From Glaciozyma antarctica PI12 (Eukaryota; Basidiomycota; Microbotryomycetes; Kriegeriales; Camptobasidiaceae): a stretch of 64,000 bases of DNA. The DNA lies in the NCBI GenBank assembly GCA_002917775.1, contig KZ627158.1, forward strand, positions 1,195,103-1,259,102, in the 5' to 3' direction. This document shows positions 21,868 to 33,100 of this stretch, one piece after another. The notes under the pieces were generated by a model, which did no database searches, had not been told where the DNA came from, and saw nothing but the letters and a program-made list of their open reading frames with translations. Numbering within the stretch: the stretch's first letter is position 1; every line of letters begins with the position of its first letter. A program made the position numbers and the translations under genes.

Positions 21868-22689
21868 ACATCTTTTTGGGGGCAGCTGGCGAGGGCTTAG
21901 GGGAGGGTCCCGAGATGAATGGAACGAGGGGCTGCTGCGAATGAAGACAAATGCGTTGCCGGGTCTCTGCTTGAGGACACGTGGCTCCACGTTGAGGCAG
22001 AAACGAAGTCAAGTCGCAAGCTCGCTACCGAACTTAGAGAGCACAATGGCCAGCTCGGTCAGGAAACCACCGCTCTTCATTCGCAGCTCTCACCAAATTT
22101 CCTCAGTACAGCTCCAAGCTTCTCGTCACAGCTCCGCCCAGAGAGCTACAACCCGACTTCAGCAGACACGCGCTCGTGATCCCGTCGTCGACCTGTTGAA
22201 GGACCCACTCTCCGCGCTTCAATCGTCTCCATGGAATCAATCTGCTTCGAGCTCTCCACTAGATCGCGGCCTTGAAGCTTGAAGCAGAACTGCTCCGCCG
22301 GCAGTCAAGCAGCTTCTCCGTCGACGCGTCCCACGGCGCGTCCTCCCCCTGAGCTTCTCCGGGCACGCCCGCTTCTTCGCCAGAGCAGACCTTGCTGTTG
22401 GTAACAGTGCTTTCAAAGACGGCTCGGTGTTAGTTTGAACGCTGGAGACTGCGTGAGGAGACGGCTGAGGGAGGGTGGGGAGCGGGGCAAGGGGGAGCGA
22501 TTGGGCGCGACGATGGTTGTGAGGTCTCTTGCAAGGTCTGCTGAAAGATACTCCTGCTGCTGTACGCTGGATTATTGAGCTCGTGCGGGAGACCATGGAG
22601 GAAGGGAAGACGGATTGTCTCTCTTAGATCTTGTCCTCGAGCTCCTCCCGCCGGCTTCAGCAGCTCTTCCCTCCTACTCCCAGGTCAAG
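21868..22689. other. Intergenic region upstream of the CorA gene
   Basis: About 820 bp between two plus-strand genes. Open frames here are Ser/Arg-rich shadows without domain content. A CT-rich tract just before 22690 fits a promoter and 5' UTR. Confidence 0.5.
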
Positions 22690-25431
22690 ATGCCTGCACA
22701 GAGTCGAATCGCGTTCATGCAGCCGGCGCGCTCTTCCACAGGCAACGTGTCGCGTCGGATCCAGCGGCAGAACTCGTCGTCGGACCATGGGGCGCACATG
22801 CTCACCGACGAACGGGGACTCGAGGAGGACGTCTATGGCGAGCGCAGAGACGAGGCTGAGATGCAGCTACCGCAGAGCGCGTACAGGACGGTGGATCATC
22901 ACTCGGAGGGGGTGGAGGGAGGGAGCACGAGCACCAAGGAGTCGGGGAAGGAGCCTTTGCTGCCACCTTCCGGCGAGGTAACTGTCGAGACGAAGAAGCA
23001 GAAGGTGCGTGGTCGTGAACCACGGGTGGGAGGGAGCGCGGGAAGCTGATGTGTGCTTAGGCGAAGCGGAGGAGGCGGTCGCGGCTGTACGATAGGGGGA
23101 GGCAGCGAGGAACGCAGGAGGTACGTTTGGTGACTGCTGGTTAGGCACGGGAGGACTGATCTGACGGCGTGATAGCCTGGAATCGATCCAGGGCGCGTCG
23201 ACATTCCAGACCTTCTGCGAGAGGTTGTTGTGCAAGTGGTCGACTGGAGTCGGGACGTAAGCTGTTCCTGTTTACCTCGTTTGCGTCGGCACTGATCCTC
23301 TCCGCAGGACGTCGAGTTCTCAGTTTTACAAAATGCGACGCTGGACGCGTTCCTTGATAAGCCTCGTCCACGTTGGGCGCCCTGTCGCTGGCTGCACGTG
23401 AATGGATTGAGTTGGGATGTGTGAGCGCCGACGTCCCTTGCTCAGGAACCAAGCTAACTCCGCTCTCGCAGTATCAAGAGCCTCGCCATCAAGTACGAGT
23501 TACACCCGCTCTCCGTCGAGGACATGCTTCACCACGGATCCTCTTCCTCGCGATCAAAGGCCGACTACTTTCGCCAGCACCTCTTCGTCTCCGCCGTCGT
23601 TCACAAAACCCTCTCTTTCGCCCACGCCGAAGACGACGTCTACAAGGCCCCCATCCCTTCTCCCAATCCATCGACTCTTCCTTCGCACGACGAGGAAGCT
23701 TTCATCGGATCAGCTTCGTCCTTTGCCGCCAGCGCTCACTACGCACCACGATCACACGAAAGCTACGCCGCTCAACTAGCAGCTGCGTTTGGTGGTGGGC
23801 CACCCTCGAGACCTGCAAATCTTCGAACGGTGCGTGGGATTGTTTCTGGCGCACTCGCGTTTGCTGACGCTCCGCTGCTGGTCACAGCTTACACACAACA
23901 CCGGCGGTCTCTACACGCCTCCGTCGACGGACCAACTCGTGCGTCTTACCTCGTTAACGAGCTCCTCAGCTTTCTAATGCCTTCCCGCAAGCCCTTTCCT
24001 GAGACCGAACCCGAGAAGCCTCACGCCGCGAAGCGCAAAAGACTGCTCGCCGACCGACTCGCTTCAAGAGTCGAGCTGGAGTCGCTCACGAAGAACGCTA
24101 AAGTTCACGTGCGCTCGTCGCCTTCTCGTTATAATTCTTCTCATGAGGAACTCGCGCAGATTCACATTGAGCAGCTCTCGATCTTCGTACTTCGCGGTGG
24201 AACCATCATCAGTTTCTCGCAGGACGCTGGCTTCCACGGTCGCATCTCGGAGGTGCTGGATCGTATTGATTCGCCCGAAAGCCTGATTCGAGACTCGGAG
24301 GACGTCAGCTTTGTGCTTCAGGCACTCTTGGACGTCGTTGCTGACCACGCGCTAGACATCGTCGACGAGGTGCGCTCTCTCTATGCCTCCCGCCTCCCGC
24401 CTCCCGCCTCCCGCCTCCCGCCTCTCGCGCTTACGCCGCTCTCGCTGCAGTTCCGCGAAGAGCTGACTTCCCTTGAGGCTCAAGTCCTCGCCAAGCCCGA
24501 CATGTCCGACGTCCGGTGAGCTCAATCACGCCAGGCTCGTCGACTTCGCTGACGGAGAAGCGTCGCAGCCACCTCCACGTCCTCAGCGCGCAGCTCCTGC
24601 TTCTCAAGTCGACCCTCGCGCCCTTTCAGCAGCTGCTTCAAGGAATCAGAATGCAGGACGACGCGAAAGCTGCAGCAGCGGTCAAGATGACGACCGAGCT
24701 GGTCGGCAAGCGACTTGGGTTCGTCTCGCACGAAGCGAAGGTCTACCTCGGGGACGTGATGGATCATACGGCGAGCGTTCTGGACAGTTTGGACCTCTTC
24801 TCGAGCCTGTACGTTCTTCTCTGCGTGCTGTGCGGGGTGGTCGCTGATGAACGCGCGTCGCAGGGCTGAGAACTTGATAGGTACGTCGTTTTCGAGTGCT
24901 GTGGCGAACCGAGCTGATTCGTGTGGGCAGGCTACTGCTTCAACAACCTCTCCTACTCGAGCAACAACTACATGCAGGCTCTCTCGGTGCTCTCCGTCAT
25001 CTTCCTGCCGTTCGTGCTCTCTCCTCCTGCTGCTTCAATCGGAGCTAACGCTTGACGCAGGCTCACGTTCCTGTCTGGCTACTTTGGTGCGTCTTCTCTC
25101 TCTACCTCTATCAAGGGTGCTGATTCCTCTCGCAGGGATGAACTTTGAGCGATTCCCGCACGTCCTCGACGGCAGCAAGTCTCCCCCGCTCCCTTCCTGC
25201 TCTCTTCGCCTGGCTAATCTTCCTCACAGGCGTTTCCTACTTCTGGCAGATCGCGATTCCCGTCGTTGTGGCCACCGTTGTGCTGTTCTCGTGGTTGTAT
25301 CTCCTCGAACTCTTCAACAGCGCACGACGTATCGTGTTGCGCCTGTTGCGCAGGTGTGAGTACTCCTATCCCTTTCGAATGCGAGGTGAAGCTGATGATT
25401 GAGTTCAGATGTCAAGGCGAAGAAGGCATGA
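22690..25431 (+). CDS. CorA-family magnesium transporter (Alr1/Mnr2-like)
   Basis: Divalent cation channel of the CorA superfamily. The long acidic and basic N-terminus is cytosolic. The core begins with CRWLHVNGLSWDVIKSLAIK and YELHPLSVEDMLHHG, both typical of CorA. Next come the funnel helices (QLLLLKSTLAPFQQLLQGI, NLSYSSNNYMQALSVLSV), TM1 running into the signature YFGMNFERFP (GMN motif), and TM2 (YFWQIAIPVVVATVVLFSW). It ends LLRRYVKAKKA, with the stop at 25429-25431. The size and large N-terminal domain are like yeast Alr1 (plasma membrane) or Mnr2 (vacuole); I cannot tell which. The intron 25175-25229 has a GC donor (GCAAGT) instead of GT. The intron near 24370-24451 contains a tandem GCCTCCC repeat. 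Confidence 0.92.
24385..24427 (+). repeat. 7-bp tandem repeat (GCCTCCC) inside a CorA intron
   Basis: Five to six head-to-tail copies of GCCTCCC, the last imperfect, within the intron at about 24370-24451. A simple satellite likely to vary in copy number. Confidence 0.9.
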
Positions 25432-25477
25432 GGCTGGACCTTCAAGGAGATTGGACGTGGGCCGTCGGGGGGGGGGG

Positions 25478-25611
25478 NNNNNNNNNNNNNNNNNNNNNNN
25501 NNNNNNNNNNNNNNNNNNNNNNNNNNNNNNNNNNNNNNNNNNNNNNNNNNNNNNNNNNNNNNNNNNNNNNNNNNNNNNNNNNNNNNNNNNNNNNNNNNNN
25601 NNNNNNNNNNN
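25478..25611. other. Assembly gap between two poly-G runs
   Basis: 134 unknown bases, flanked on both sides by runs of about eleven G (25467-25477 and 25612-25622). The gap probably sits inside a homopolymer or GC-extreme tract the assembler could not cross. Its true length is unknown. It lies between the CorA stop and the poorly resolved start of the trehalose gene. Confidence 0.95.
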
Positions 25612-26148
25612 GGGGGGGGGGGCGAGGAGGAATGGGTGTTGTTGTAATTGTTCAGCCTTCTTTCCGTTCACGTACTTTGAATCTCCAGCCTACGCTCGTG
25701 ATGCGGGAACGGCCTGAAGCTCCTGGGAGGAGAGAGGAGAGAGAGATCTCGACGAGATAAAGGCGGAGACGTCGCGTCAGAATCAAAGAGAGCCGGCGCA
25801 GCTGCCCGATGAGAGACGAGGGCGCCGTTAGTCTTTCTCCTCCTCCTCCAACGCGCAGATCAAGTCAACGGCTCGTATCAAAACGTTCAACGAGCTAGGC
25901 GTCCTCAATCCCTGGAAGCTAGAACGCCCCGATCAGTGAGTTCAGCTCAAAGCACCTCATCGCCTGCTCGAGAGCTATGGCTAATCTCACCGCCCACAGT
26001 GCCTTCCCGCCTCAGCGCCAGTCGTCCGCGCGCCTCCTCTCGACCTCCTGCTGCCATCCAGCGCAAGTCGGTCCGCCGGGGCAATCCAATCAGCTTGGGG
26101 GACCTTGGCGATAACGGCGACTGGGAACCGTCCAACGACGAGCCGGAG

Positions 26149-29100
26149 ATGGAGCTGGAGGAGATCAGGGAGAGCATCAAGCAGTGGGAGGAGGAGCTCA
26201 AGGCCAAGGGCAGGCCCGTCAGCGGGAGGACAATGTGAGTCATTTCGTCGTGGCTTCGAGAGGGTGTGGGGGGTTGGGGGCAGCGCCAGGCGGTGCTGTA
26301 CGCTGGCGCTGAGGTGTGGGAGGAGCTTGTTGAGGACTCAAAGTCCTTGCAGAGCTGTCGCGCCTCTTCCCCTGGAGCTGTTGCTCCTCCAGTCGTTTGC
26401 AAGACCCACCGAGCTACAGCTGACGTCGCTCCCGCCGCAGCGTTGTCGTCCATTCTCTGCCTTGTAAGCTCCTGAGCAGCGTGTACAGGCAGAGTATAGC
26501 TAACCGGCTCCACAGACGTCTGCACTCTTCACCCGACCATGTCCCACACCACCTCCTTCGACCAGACCCTCCTCCCCTGCGATACTGACGAGGAGATCAT
26601 CCCTTCTGGCGCCACGACTCCTCTCGAGATTCAACCCGGGGACCCTCTCCTTCGCCCTCGCTCACTCCATCCTCCAACCATCCGCCGACCAGGCCACAAG
26701 GCCGCTCCCACCTCCTTCGCGTCCCCCGCAACGTCCCTCGCCCCCTCCTCCCACCCTCCTTGCCCCCCTTCCCGCGCCCCTTCTCCCGACGCGGTCAAGC
26801 TTCCCGAATCTATTCCCGCCCATCGCTGGATCCTCCACCCGCGCCGCGGACATGCGGCGCTGAACTCGGGGCTAAAGAGCTTGAGCGGACGCGCGCTCAC
26901 GGTGGTCGGGAGGCCGGACGATCTGCTGAGGGCTGGTGGAGATAGCTTGGGACAGGGAGAGCTTGGAGAGGTTGAGAAGAAGGATCTCGAGCGCGGGCTG
27001 AAGAACATGGCGGGCGAGAGTGAGGAGGGTATCGGATGCGTGCCGGTCTGGCTCGACGACAAGGTCCACTACAGTGAGTTGAGTCTGAATTCAGCGTGGG
27101 GTGGAGCTGACGCCTTGACACTCTCGCACAGACTTCTACGAGGGAATGTGCAAGACGTTCCTCTGGCCGATCTTCCACTACCTCGCACTCCCCGATTCGC
27201 TCGACAAGAAGTCTGAGATGGAGTCCTGGAACGCTTACTACGAGACCAACCTCACCTACGCGAGGAAGGTCGCAGAAGTTTACAAGCCCGGAGATCTCGT
27301 AGGCGCCTTTCAGCTCGCTGTTGTGGATTTCGTAGCTGAAGAGGAGGTTTGCGACAGATCTGGATCCACGACTACCATCTCCTCCTCGTCCCCAAGATGC
27401 TGCGCGAGCTTCTTCCCAATGCCTCACCTTACATCTCCCTCTTCCTGCACTGCCCCTTCCCTTCGTCAGAGTACTTCCGCTGCCTGCCTCGTTCGTCCTT
27501 CCTCCTCAACTCCCATTCGCCCGCACTGACTCCCTTCTCCTCGCAGGCCGCGAAGCTATCCTCGACGGCATGCTCGGCTGCAACCTCGTCACTTTCCAGA
27601 CGCACTCGTACGCTCGCCACTTCCTCTCCTCGTGCGTTCGCGTCATGGGCTACGAAGCTGGAGCTGGAGGAGTCGACGCCAAGGGAAGCATCACGAGGAT
27701 CGGGCATTGCCCTATCGGGATCGACGTCGAGAACGTCGAGATTGACCGGTGAGTTGCCGCTCTTTGATGCTCGTCGCTCGAAGCTGAGTCGTCGTGTCTC
27801 GCAGTGCGAGTCCTGGAGTGCTTCCCAAGATGGAAGCCCTTCGCAAGCTCTACGCCGGTAAGAAGATCATCGTCGGGCGTGACAAGCTGGATCCTACGAA
27901 GGGAGTCCTTCCCAAGGTTCGTCTCCCGCGTCTCGCTTGACCGCGTTCGGCGCACTGACGAATTTCGCAATCTCCATCCAGCTTCGTGCCTTCGAACGCT
28001 TTTTGCACGACCACCCGCAGTGGGCGCACAAGGTCGTCCTCATTCAGGTCACCTCGCCCAGTCCTGGCGACTCTGCCGACCTCGGCACCAAAGTCTCCGA
28101 GCTCGTCGACCAGATCAACGGCCAGTACGGCTCGCTCGAGTTCCAACCAGTTCACTACTACCACCAGACGATCGAGCGCGACGTGAGTGCTTTCTATTCT
28201 GATCTGGAGCACCAGCTGATTCGGTATCGCAGGAATACTTTGCGCTCCTCACCGTCGCTGATCTCGCTCTCATCACGTCGATTCGGGATGGCATGAACAC
28301 GACTGCGTGCGTTCGTCCTTTCGAGCTTGTCGGGCGATGCGCTGACTTTGCTTTGCTCAGCATGGAGTACGTTATCTGCCAGGCTGAGGCGCGAGGATCC
28401 CTCATCGTCTCGGAATTCACTGGAGTCTCGGCGACGCTCAACAAGGCGGTCAAGGTCAACCCCTGGGATCTCGGAGTGCGTTCTTGTCTCGCTTCTTTCG
28501 TGAACAGCGCGCTCATCTTCGTCTGCAGGGCGTCGCGCGTGCGATCGACCACTGCCTCACGATGCCCATGGCCGAGCGCAACTTGCGCCACGCTGCAAGT
28601 CTTTCTGCTGAACGCAGCCATCTATGAGACTGACGAATCGTGTAGGCTCTCCACGAGACCGTCATAAGCCAGACTGCCTCCGTCTGGGCCGCTACCAACA
28701 TCCTCAAGCTTCTCGAATCGCTCCAGGGGGAGCAAGCGACTCAGAACACCCCGCCGCTCGACCAAGGAGCCCTGCTCGCCAAGTACCGTCAAGCTGGGAA
28801 GCGTCTCCTCCTCTTCGACTACGGTGAGCTCGTCCTGCCCGCCCGCTCTTGCGTTGGCCTTGCTGACGGAGGGACTTCGCAGACGGCACCCTCACGCCCA
28901 TCGTCAAGGTTCCCTCCGCCGCTCTTCCTTCGGCGAGCCTCCTCAGGTCCCTCACGACCCTCTGCGCCGACCCCAAGAACGTCGTCTACATCATCTCGGG
29001 CCGCGACGGCGGCTTCCTCGAGGAGCATCTCGGCCATATCCCCAACCTCGGCATGTCGGCTGAGCATGGCTGCTTCATTCGTGCGCCAGGCGCGAAGGAC

Positions 29101-30039
29101 TGGATCAGCTTGACGGACGACCTCAACATGGACTGGAAGAAGGACATTCTTCAGATCTTCCGCTGTAGGTCGCGCGCGTATGGGGGCTGAGGGTGGGGCG
29201 GGATACTGACGAGGGCTATTTCGCAGACTACGAGGCTCGCACTCAGGGATCCTTCGTTGAGAAGAAGGTCAGCAGCGTCACGTTCCATTACCGCAACGCC
29301 GACCCCGTCTTCGGCTTGTTTCAAGGTTCGTGCGAAGGCGAAGCTGCGTACAAGAGTCAACGCTGACACCCTTACCCTCGCAGCCAAGGAATGCCAGGCG
29401 ATGCTCGAGAGCATGCAGGCAAGTTTGCCGATCGATGTCATGGTCGTACGTTCGAGTTCTCGCGCGAACCGGTGGACGAAAGCTGACCGTCTCGCGGGAA
29501 CAGGGGAAGAAGAACGTCGAAGTGCGCCCTGCTCACACGAACAAGGGAGAGATCGTCCAGCGGTTGCTCTACTTCCACCCCGAGACCGAGTTCTGCATGT
29601 GCGCCGGCGACGACAAGACCGACGAGGACATGGTGCGCTCTCCTTCGTTCTTTGCTCGGCGCGCAAACTGACGCCGTCTTTCCTAGTTCCACTCGATGGC
29701 TCGTATCTTCAGCGCAGCAACTCCTGGCGCCCCTCCCCTCGTCTCGCCGCCCGAATCCCTCACGCTCTTCCCTTCGCTCGTGAGCGACCTCCCTCCTGGC
29801 GCTAGGAGCGAGGATCCCGAGATTACGGACTTGCAGCCTGTGAGGTGCAAGCTCGACCCGAGCTCGATGTGGATGATCGCGATTGAGGGCAGGGATACTC
29901 AGAGCGCGAGGATGACGTGAGTTCTCTCGCTTCGCTCCCTCGTATCGTTGCTGACTTGCTCTTTAGGATGGCCAACGCCGTTCTCAACAGCGCCGAGGAG
30001 ATGGTACTGCTGCTCGAGGAGATCGCCAAGGTCGAGTAG
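26149..30039 (+). CDS. TPS2: Trehalose-6-phosphate phosphatase, Tps2-like bifunctional-type protein (5' end uncertain)
   Basis: Removes phosphate from trehalose-6-phosphate in the trehalose synthase complex. After an N-terminal helix (MELEEIRESIKQWEEELKAK) comes GRTIVVVHSLPY, the start of a glycosyltransferase-20 domain with IWIHDYHLLLVPKMLRELLP, LFLHCPFPSSEYFRCLPGRE, GRDKLDPTKGV and DGMNTTAMEYVICQAEARG. The C-terminal half is a HAD phosphatase: LLLFDYDGTLTPI (nucleophile Asp), YIISGRDG, NKGEIVQRLL and GDDKTDEDMF are intact. The GT20 part differs from Tps1 at the DRLDYIKG equivalent, so synthase activity is doubtful, as in yeast Tps2. About 15 exons are joined in phase. I mark the first in-frame ATG (26149), but the frame stays open upstream to about 25815 without an ATG, and an earlier exon may be missing in the gap. 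Confidence 0.9.
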
Positions 30040-30143
30040 GACCTTTGCGCGAGGTGGTGTTCGAATAGATTTTAGTGCTTTTGTTTGTAGACGCCCGCTG
30101 CAAGCTGCAAACACGGAAAAGTTGAATGCGGATTCTTCATTGC

Positions 30144-33100
30144 TCAACGCTGGTACGGGGAGTGTGAATGAGCAGGCGACTGGGAGTGATGCTGCTGCTG
30201 CTGCTGCTGCGCGTAGGGGTACTGCTGCTGGGGTGAGTACGAGGGATGCTGCTGGCTGTGAGGATGGCGCTGGTCGAACGACTGGGGATAGTTCATCGGC
30301 GAGCCGGCGGGATTTCGCACGATGGGGATGTCGGCGAACCTGGGGCGGAACAAGGCGGTCAGAACGAACCGAGACCGGAGAAGGGACGAGGACTCACTTG
30401 CTCCGTTTGGGAGGGACGTCGGCGCCATCGTCCGAAGGTCGTCGCTTGGCTGACGGCGGGGAGCGTGGTCGTTCGGTGGCGGGAGGTGCGCCTTTCGTGA
30501 GCTTCTCGTGCCTGGGAAACGACGACGCATCAGAGAAAGCTCGAGACGTCGACCGAGGGGAACTCGTACAAGTCGCGAAGCTTGGTCCAGTGAACCTTCG
30601 CCGGGAAGAAATGCGCCGTCCAAACCCCTGCGGGAGAGCACCACGTCAGAGATAGACAGGCGGAGGAGGAGGAAGGAAGCTCGACTCACAAAGATGCTTC
30701 CGCCTGCGCTCCTTCGCGTCCGACGTCCTCTCCAAGTTCGCCGTGTACTCGATCCTCGACCCGATCGCCGACAAGCACTCCTTGAGGTGAGAGACCTTAT
30801 CCTCGCGCGAGAGGTGGTCGGTCCCGATCTTGAGGCGCTTCAGCTCGCGCTTGACGGGTCGTAGAATCTCCTTGCAGTCGCCCTCGTCCATGCTGTCGTA
30901 GACGCTGTCCTCGTCCGAGCTCGAGTAGTCCGGAGTAGCGCGACGCTTGCCGCCTGACTTGGTCGTCCCGCTCGACTTGGCCGCCGACGTCGAAGCTCCT
31001 GCAGACGGGCGATCCTGAGCTTGCTTGGAGGGTCGGTCCTGAGCCTGCTTCGGCGCCTGAGCGGGTCGCGCCTTCTTCGGAGGATTGGGCTGACTGGGAC
31101 CGCCCTTCGAGTTGCTGTGAGCGTTGTCGTCGTACTCGCGGAGGAGGTGGGTGAGGTAGTCGGCTCGGCGGACGAGATGGATCGAGTTAGGGATGTTGCG
31201 CTTCTCGGTGTCGCCTGCCTTGATCTTGGCGTCGTCGAGGAAGAACTTGTCCTTGAGCCCAAGCGAATCGTCCTTCGCAATCGCCTCCCAGTTGCCGTGG
31301 CCGTGCTTCCAAACACCGACCATAAGCTTCGCGTCCTCGTCGACTCCCCAGTCGCAGTTCCAATTCTGCGTCGCCTTGGTGCCGTCGACAGGGAAGACCC
31401 ACTTCGCAGGCTCGTCGAGGTTGTTGAGATCTGCGGGAACGGGCGTCAGCGCAAGGAGGGTAGAGACCGGCGAATGGAACGCACACTGGTGAAGGATCTT
31501 GAGCTCCTCGGCGCGCTGGATGACGGTCTCGGCGTTGATGTTGGCGATGCTCTGGAAGGTGACGAGAACGGCCTTGTTCTTCATCGCGACCGTGATGTCC
31601 TCTCCCGAGACTCGCTTGCTCTCGAGGAGCTCCTGCTTGGCGGCGATGGCGTCGCGGCACGCCTTGAGGAGGTCGTCGATGGTCTGCGTGATGATCGCGC
31701 GGTTCTTGCCCTCGAGCCGAGCGTCCTTGACGATGGCGTCGTAGCGATGACGGATGTCGCCGAAGCGCTGGAGACCGCGAATGAGCACTCGAAGGTCGCG
31801 ATCCTTGAGCTCCATCGACCGCTGAGCGTCCGACTTGCGCGGTCCCTTCTTCTTGGCGTCCCCCTTGCTCGCCTTCGGCGATGCGGAATCCCTTGACGCA
31901 GGCGCATCGTCCGCGCCGTGATAGGTTCCGGGCGGAAGCTGAGCGGCGGCGCGACGAGAGCTCTGCGCCGCGTCCTCCTCCTTCGCCGCCTTGCGCTCCT
32001 CGTCGACCTTGGCGCGGAGATCGGCGGGGATGATGTCGTCCCACGAGGTCATGTCGGCTTTGACGTCCTGAACGGCGAACTGGTTGAGGAACTCCTCTCC
32101 TCCGAGCGAGGTACCAGTCGGAGCGGTCGCCGTCTCGTACGCCTCGGCCTTGTTGATGACATCGTCGAGGTCCATCTCCTCGAGCTTCGACTGACCGCTG
32201 TCCTGCTTGAAGATGTTGGCGGCGCCGAACTTGAGGATCGAGGCGAGCTCCTCCTTCGTGTAGTTGTCGGGCCGGCTCGACGGCGTGACCTGTCCGAGGT
32301 TCGTTCCGGACGTGTCCATCTGGTTGACGACTGCAGAACGGCGTCAGCATGCGTAACTGGCTTGAAAGGTGGACGGGGCTTACTGGCATACTCGAGGACC
32401 ATCTTCTTGCGCGCACGCTCGAGGACGTCTTCCTCGACCGTGTCCTTCGTGACGAAGCGGTAGACGTTGACGTGACTCTTCTGACCGATTCGATGAGCAC
32501 GAGCCATGGCCTGGAGATCGTTCTGCGGGTTCCTGAGGAAGGAAGAGCGAGGTCAGCAGCCACCAAGGCTCGGTGCGCGAAAGAACGGACCAGTCGCTGT
32601 CGAAGATGACGACGGTGTCGGCTGAAAAGCAATCCGTTAGTAGAGCTCAGGCAGCATAGAGCAGAGAGCGAACGCACCCGTTTCGAGGTTGATGCCGAGA
32701 CCTCCAGCGCGAGTCGACAGGAGGAAGACGAAATCTGGCGATCCTGGCGCGTTGTAGTGCTCGATCGCCTTGCGACGAGTCTCGGAAGGAACGGTACCAT
32801 CGAGTCGCTGGTAAAGGTAACCGCGGAGCGCGCAGTAGTCGGAGAGAATGTCGCTGAGGCGCCAAAGCGTCAGCGCAAGCTTTCTGGGCGAAGGCAAGTG
32901 GGACCCACAGCATTCGAACCATCTGACTGAAGACGAGGACGCGATGCCCGTCGTGCTTGAGACGCGCGAGGAGCTTGTCGAGGAGGACCATCTTGCCGCT
33001 GTTCGTGACGATTCCTTTGAGGGTCTCCTCGCGAATGTCGGAGCGCGTCTCGGCGCCTTCGAAGAGGAAGGGATGGTTCGAGGCCTTCTTGAGCTCCATG

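Noticed and set aside
22237-22596. Minus-strand ORF (119 codons) between the Cys-rich and CorA genes
   Set aside because: Arg/Ser/Pro composition typical of random GC-rich sequence, with no similarity to any motif and no flanking exons.
25467-25622. Poly-G runs as a G-quadruplex element
   Set aside because: The runs abut an N-gap and may be sequencing artefacts; length and sequence between them are unknown, so no structure can be claimed.
31187-32800. 537-codon minus-strand ORF overlapping CHD1 in another frame
   Set aside because: Arg/Ser-rich shadow of the real CHD1 reading frame, which carries all conserved motifs.
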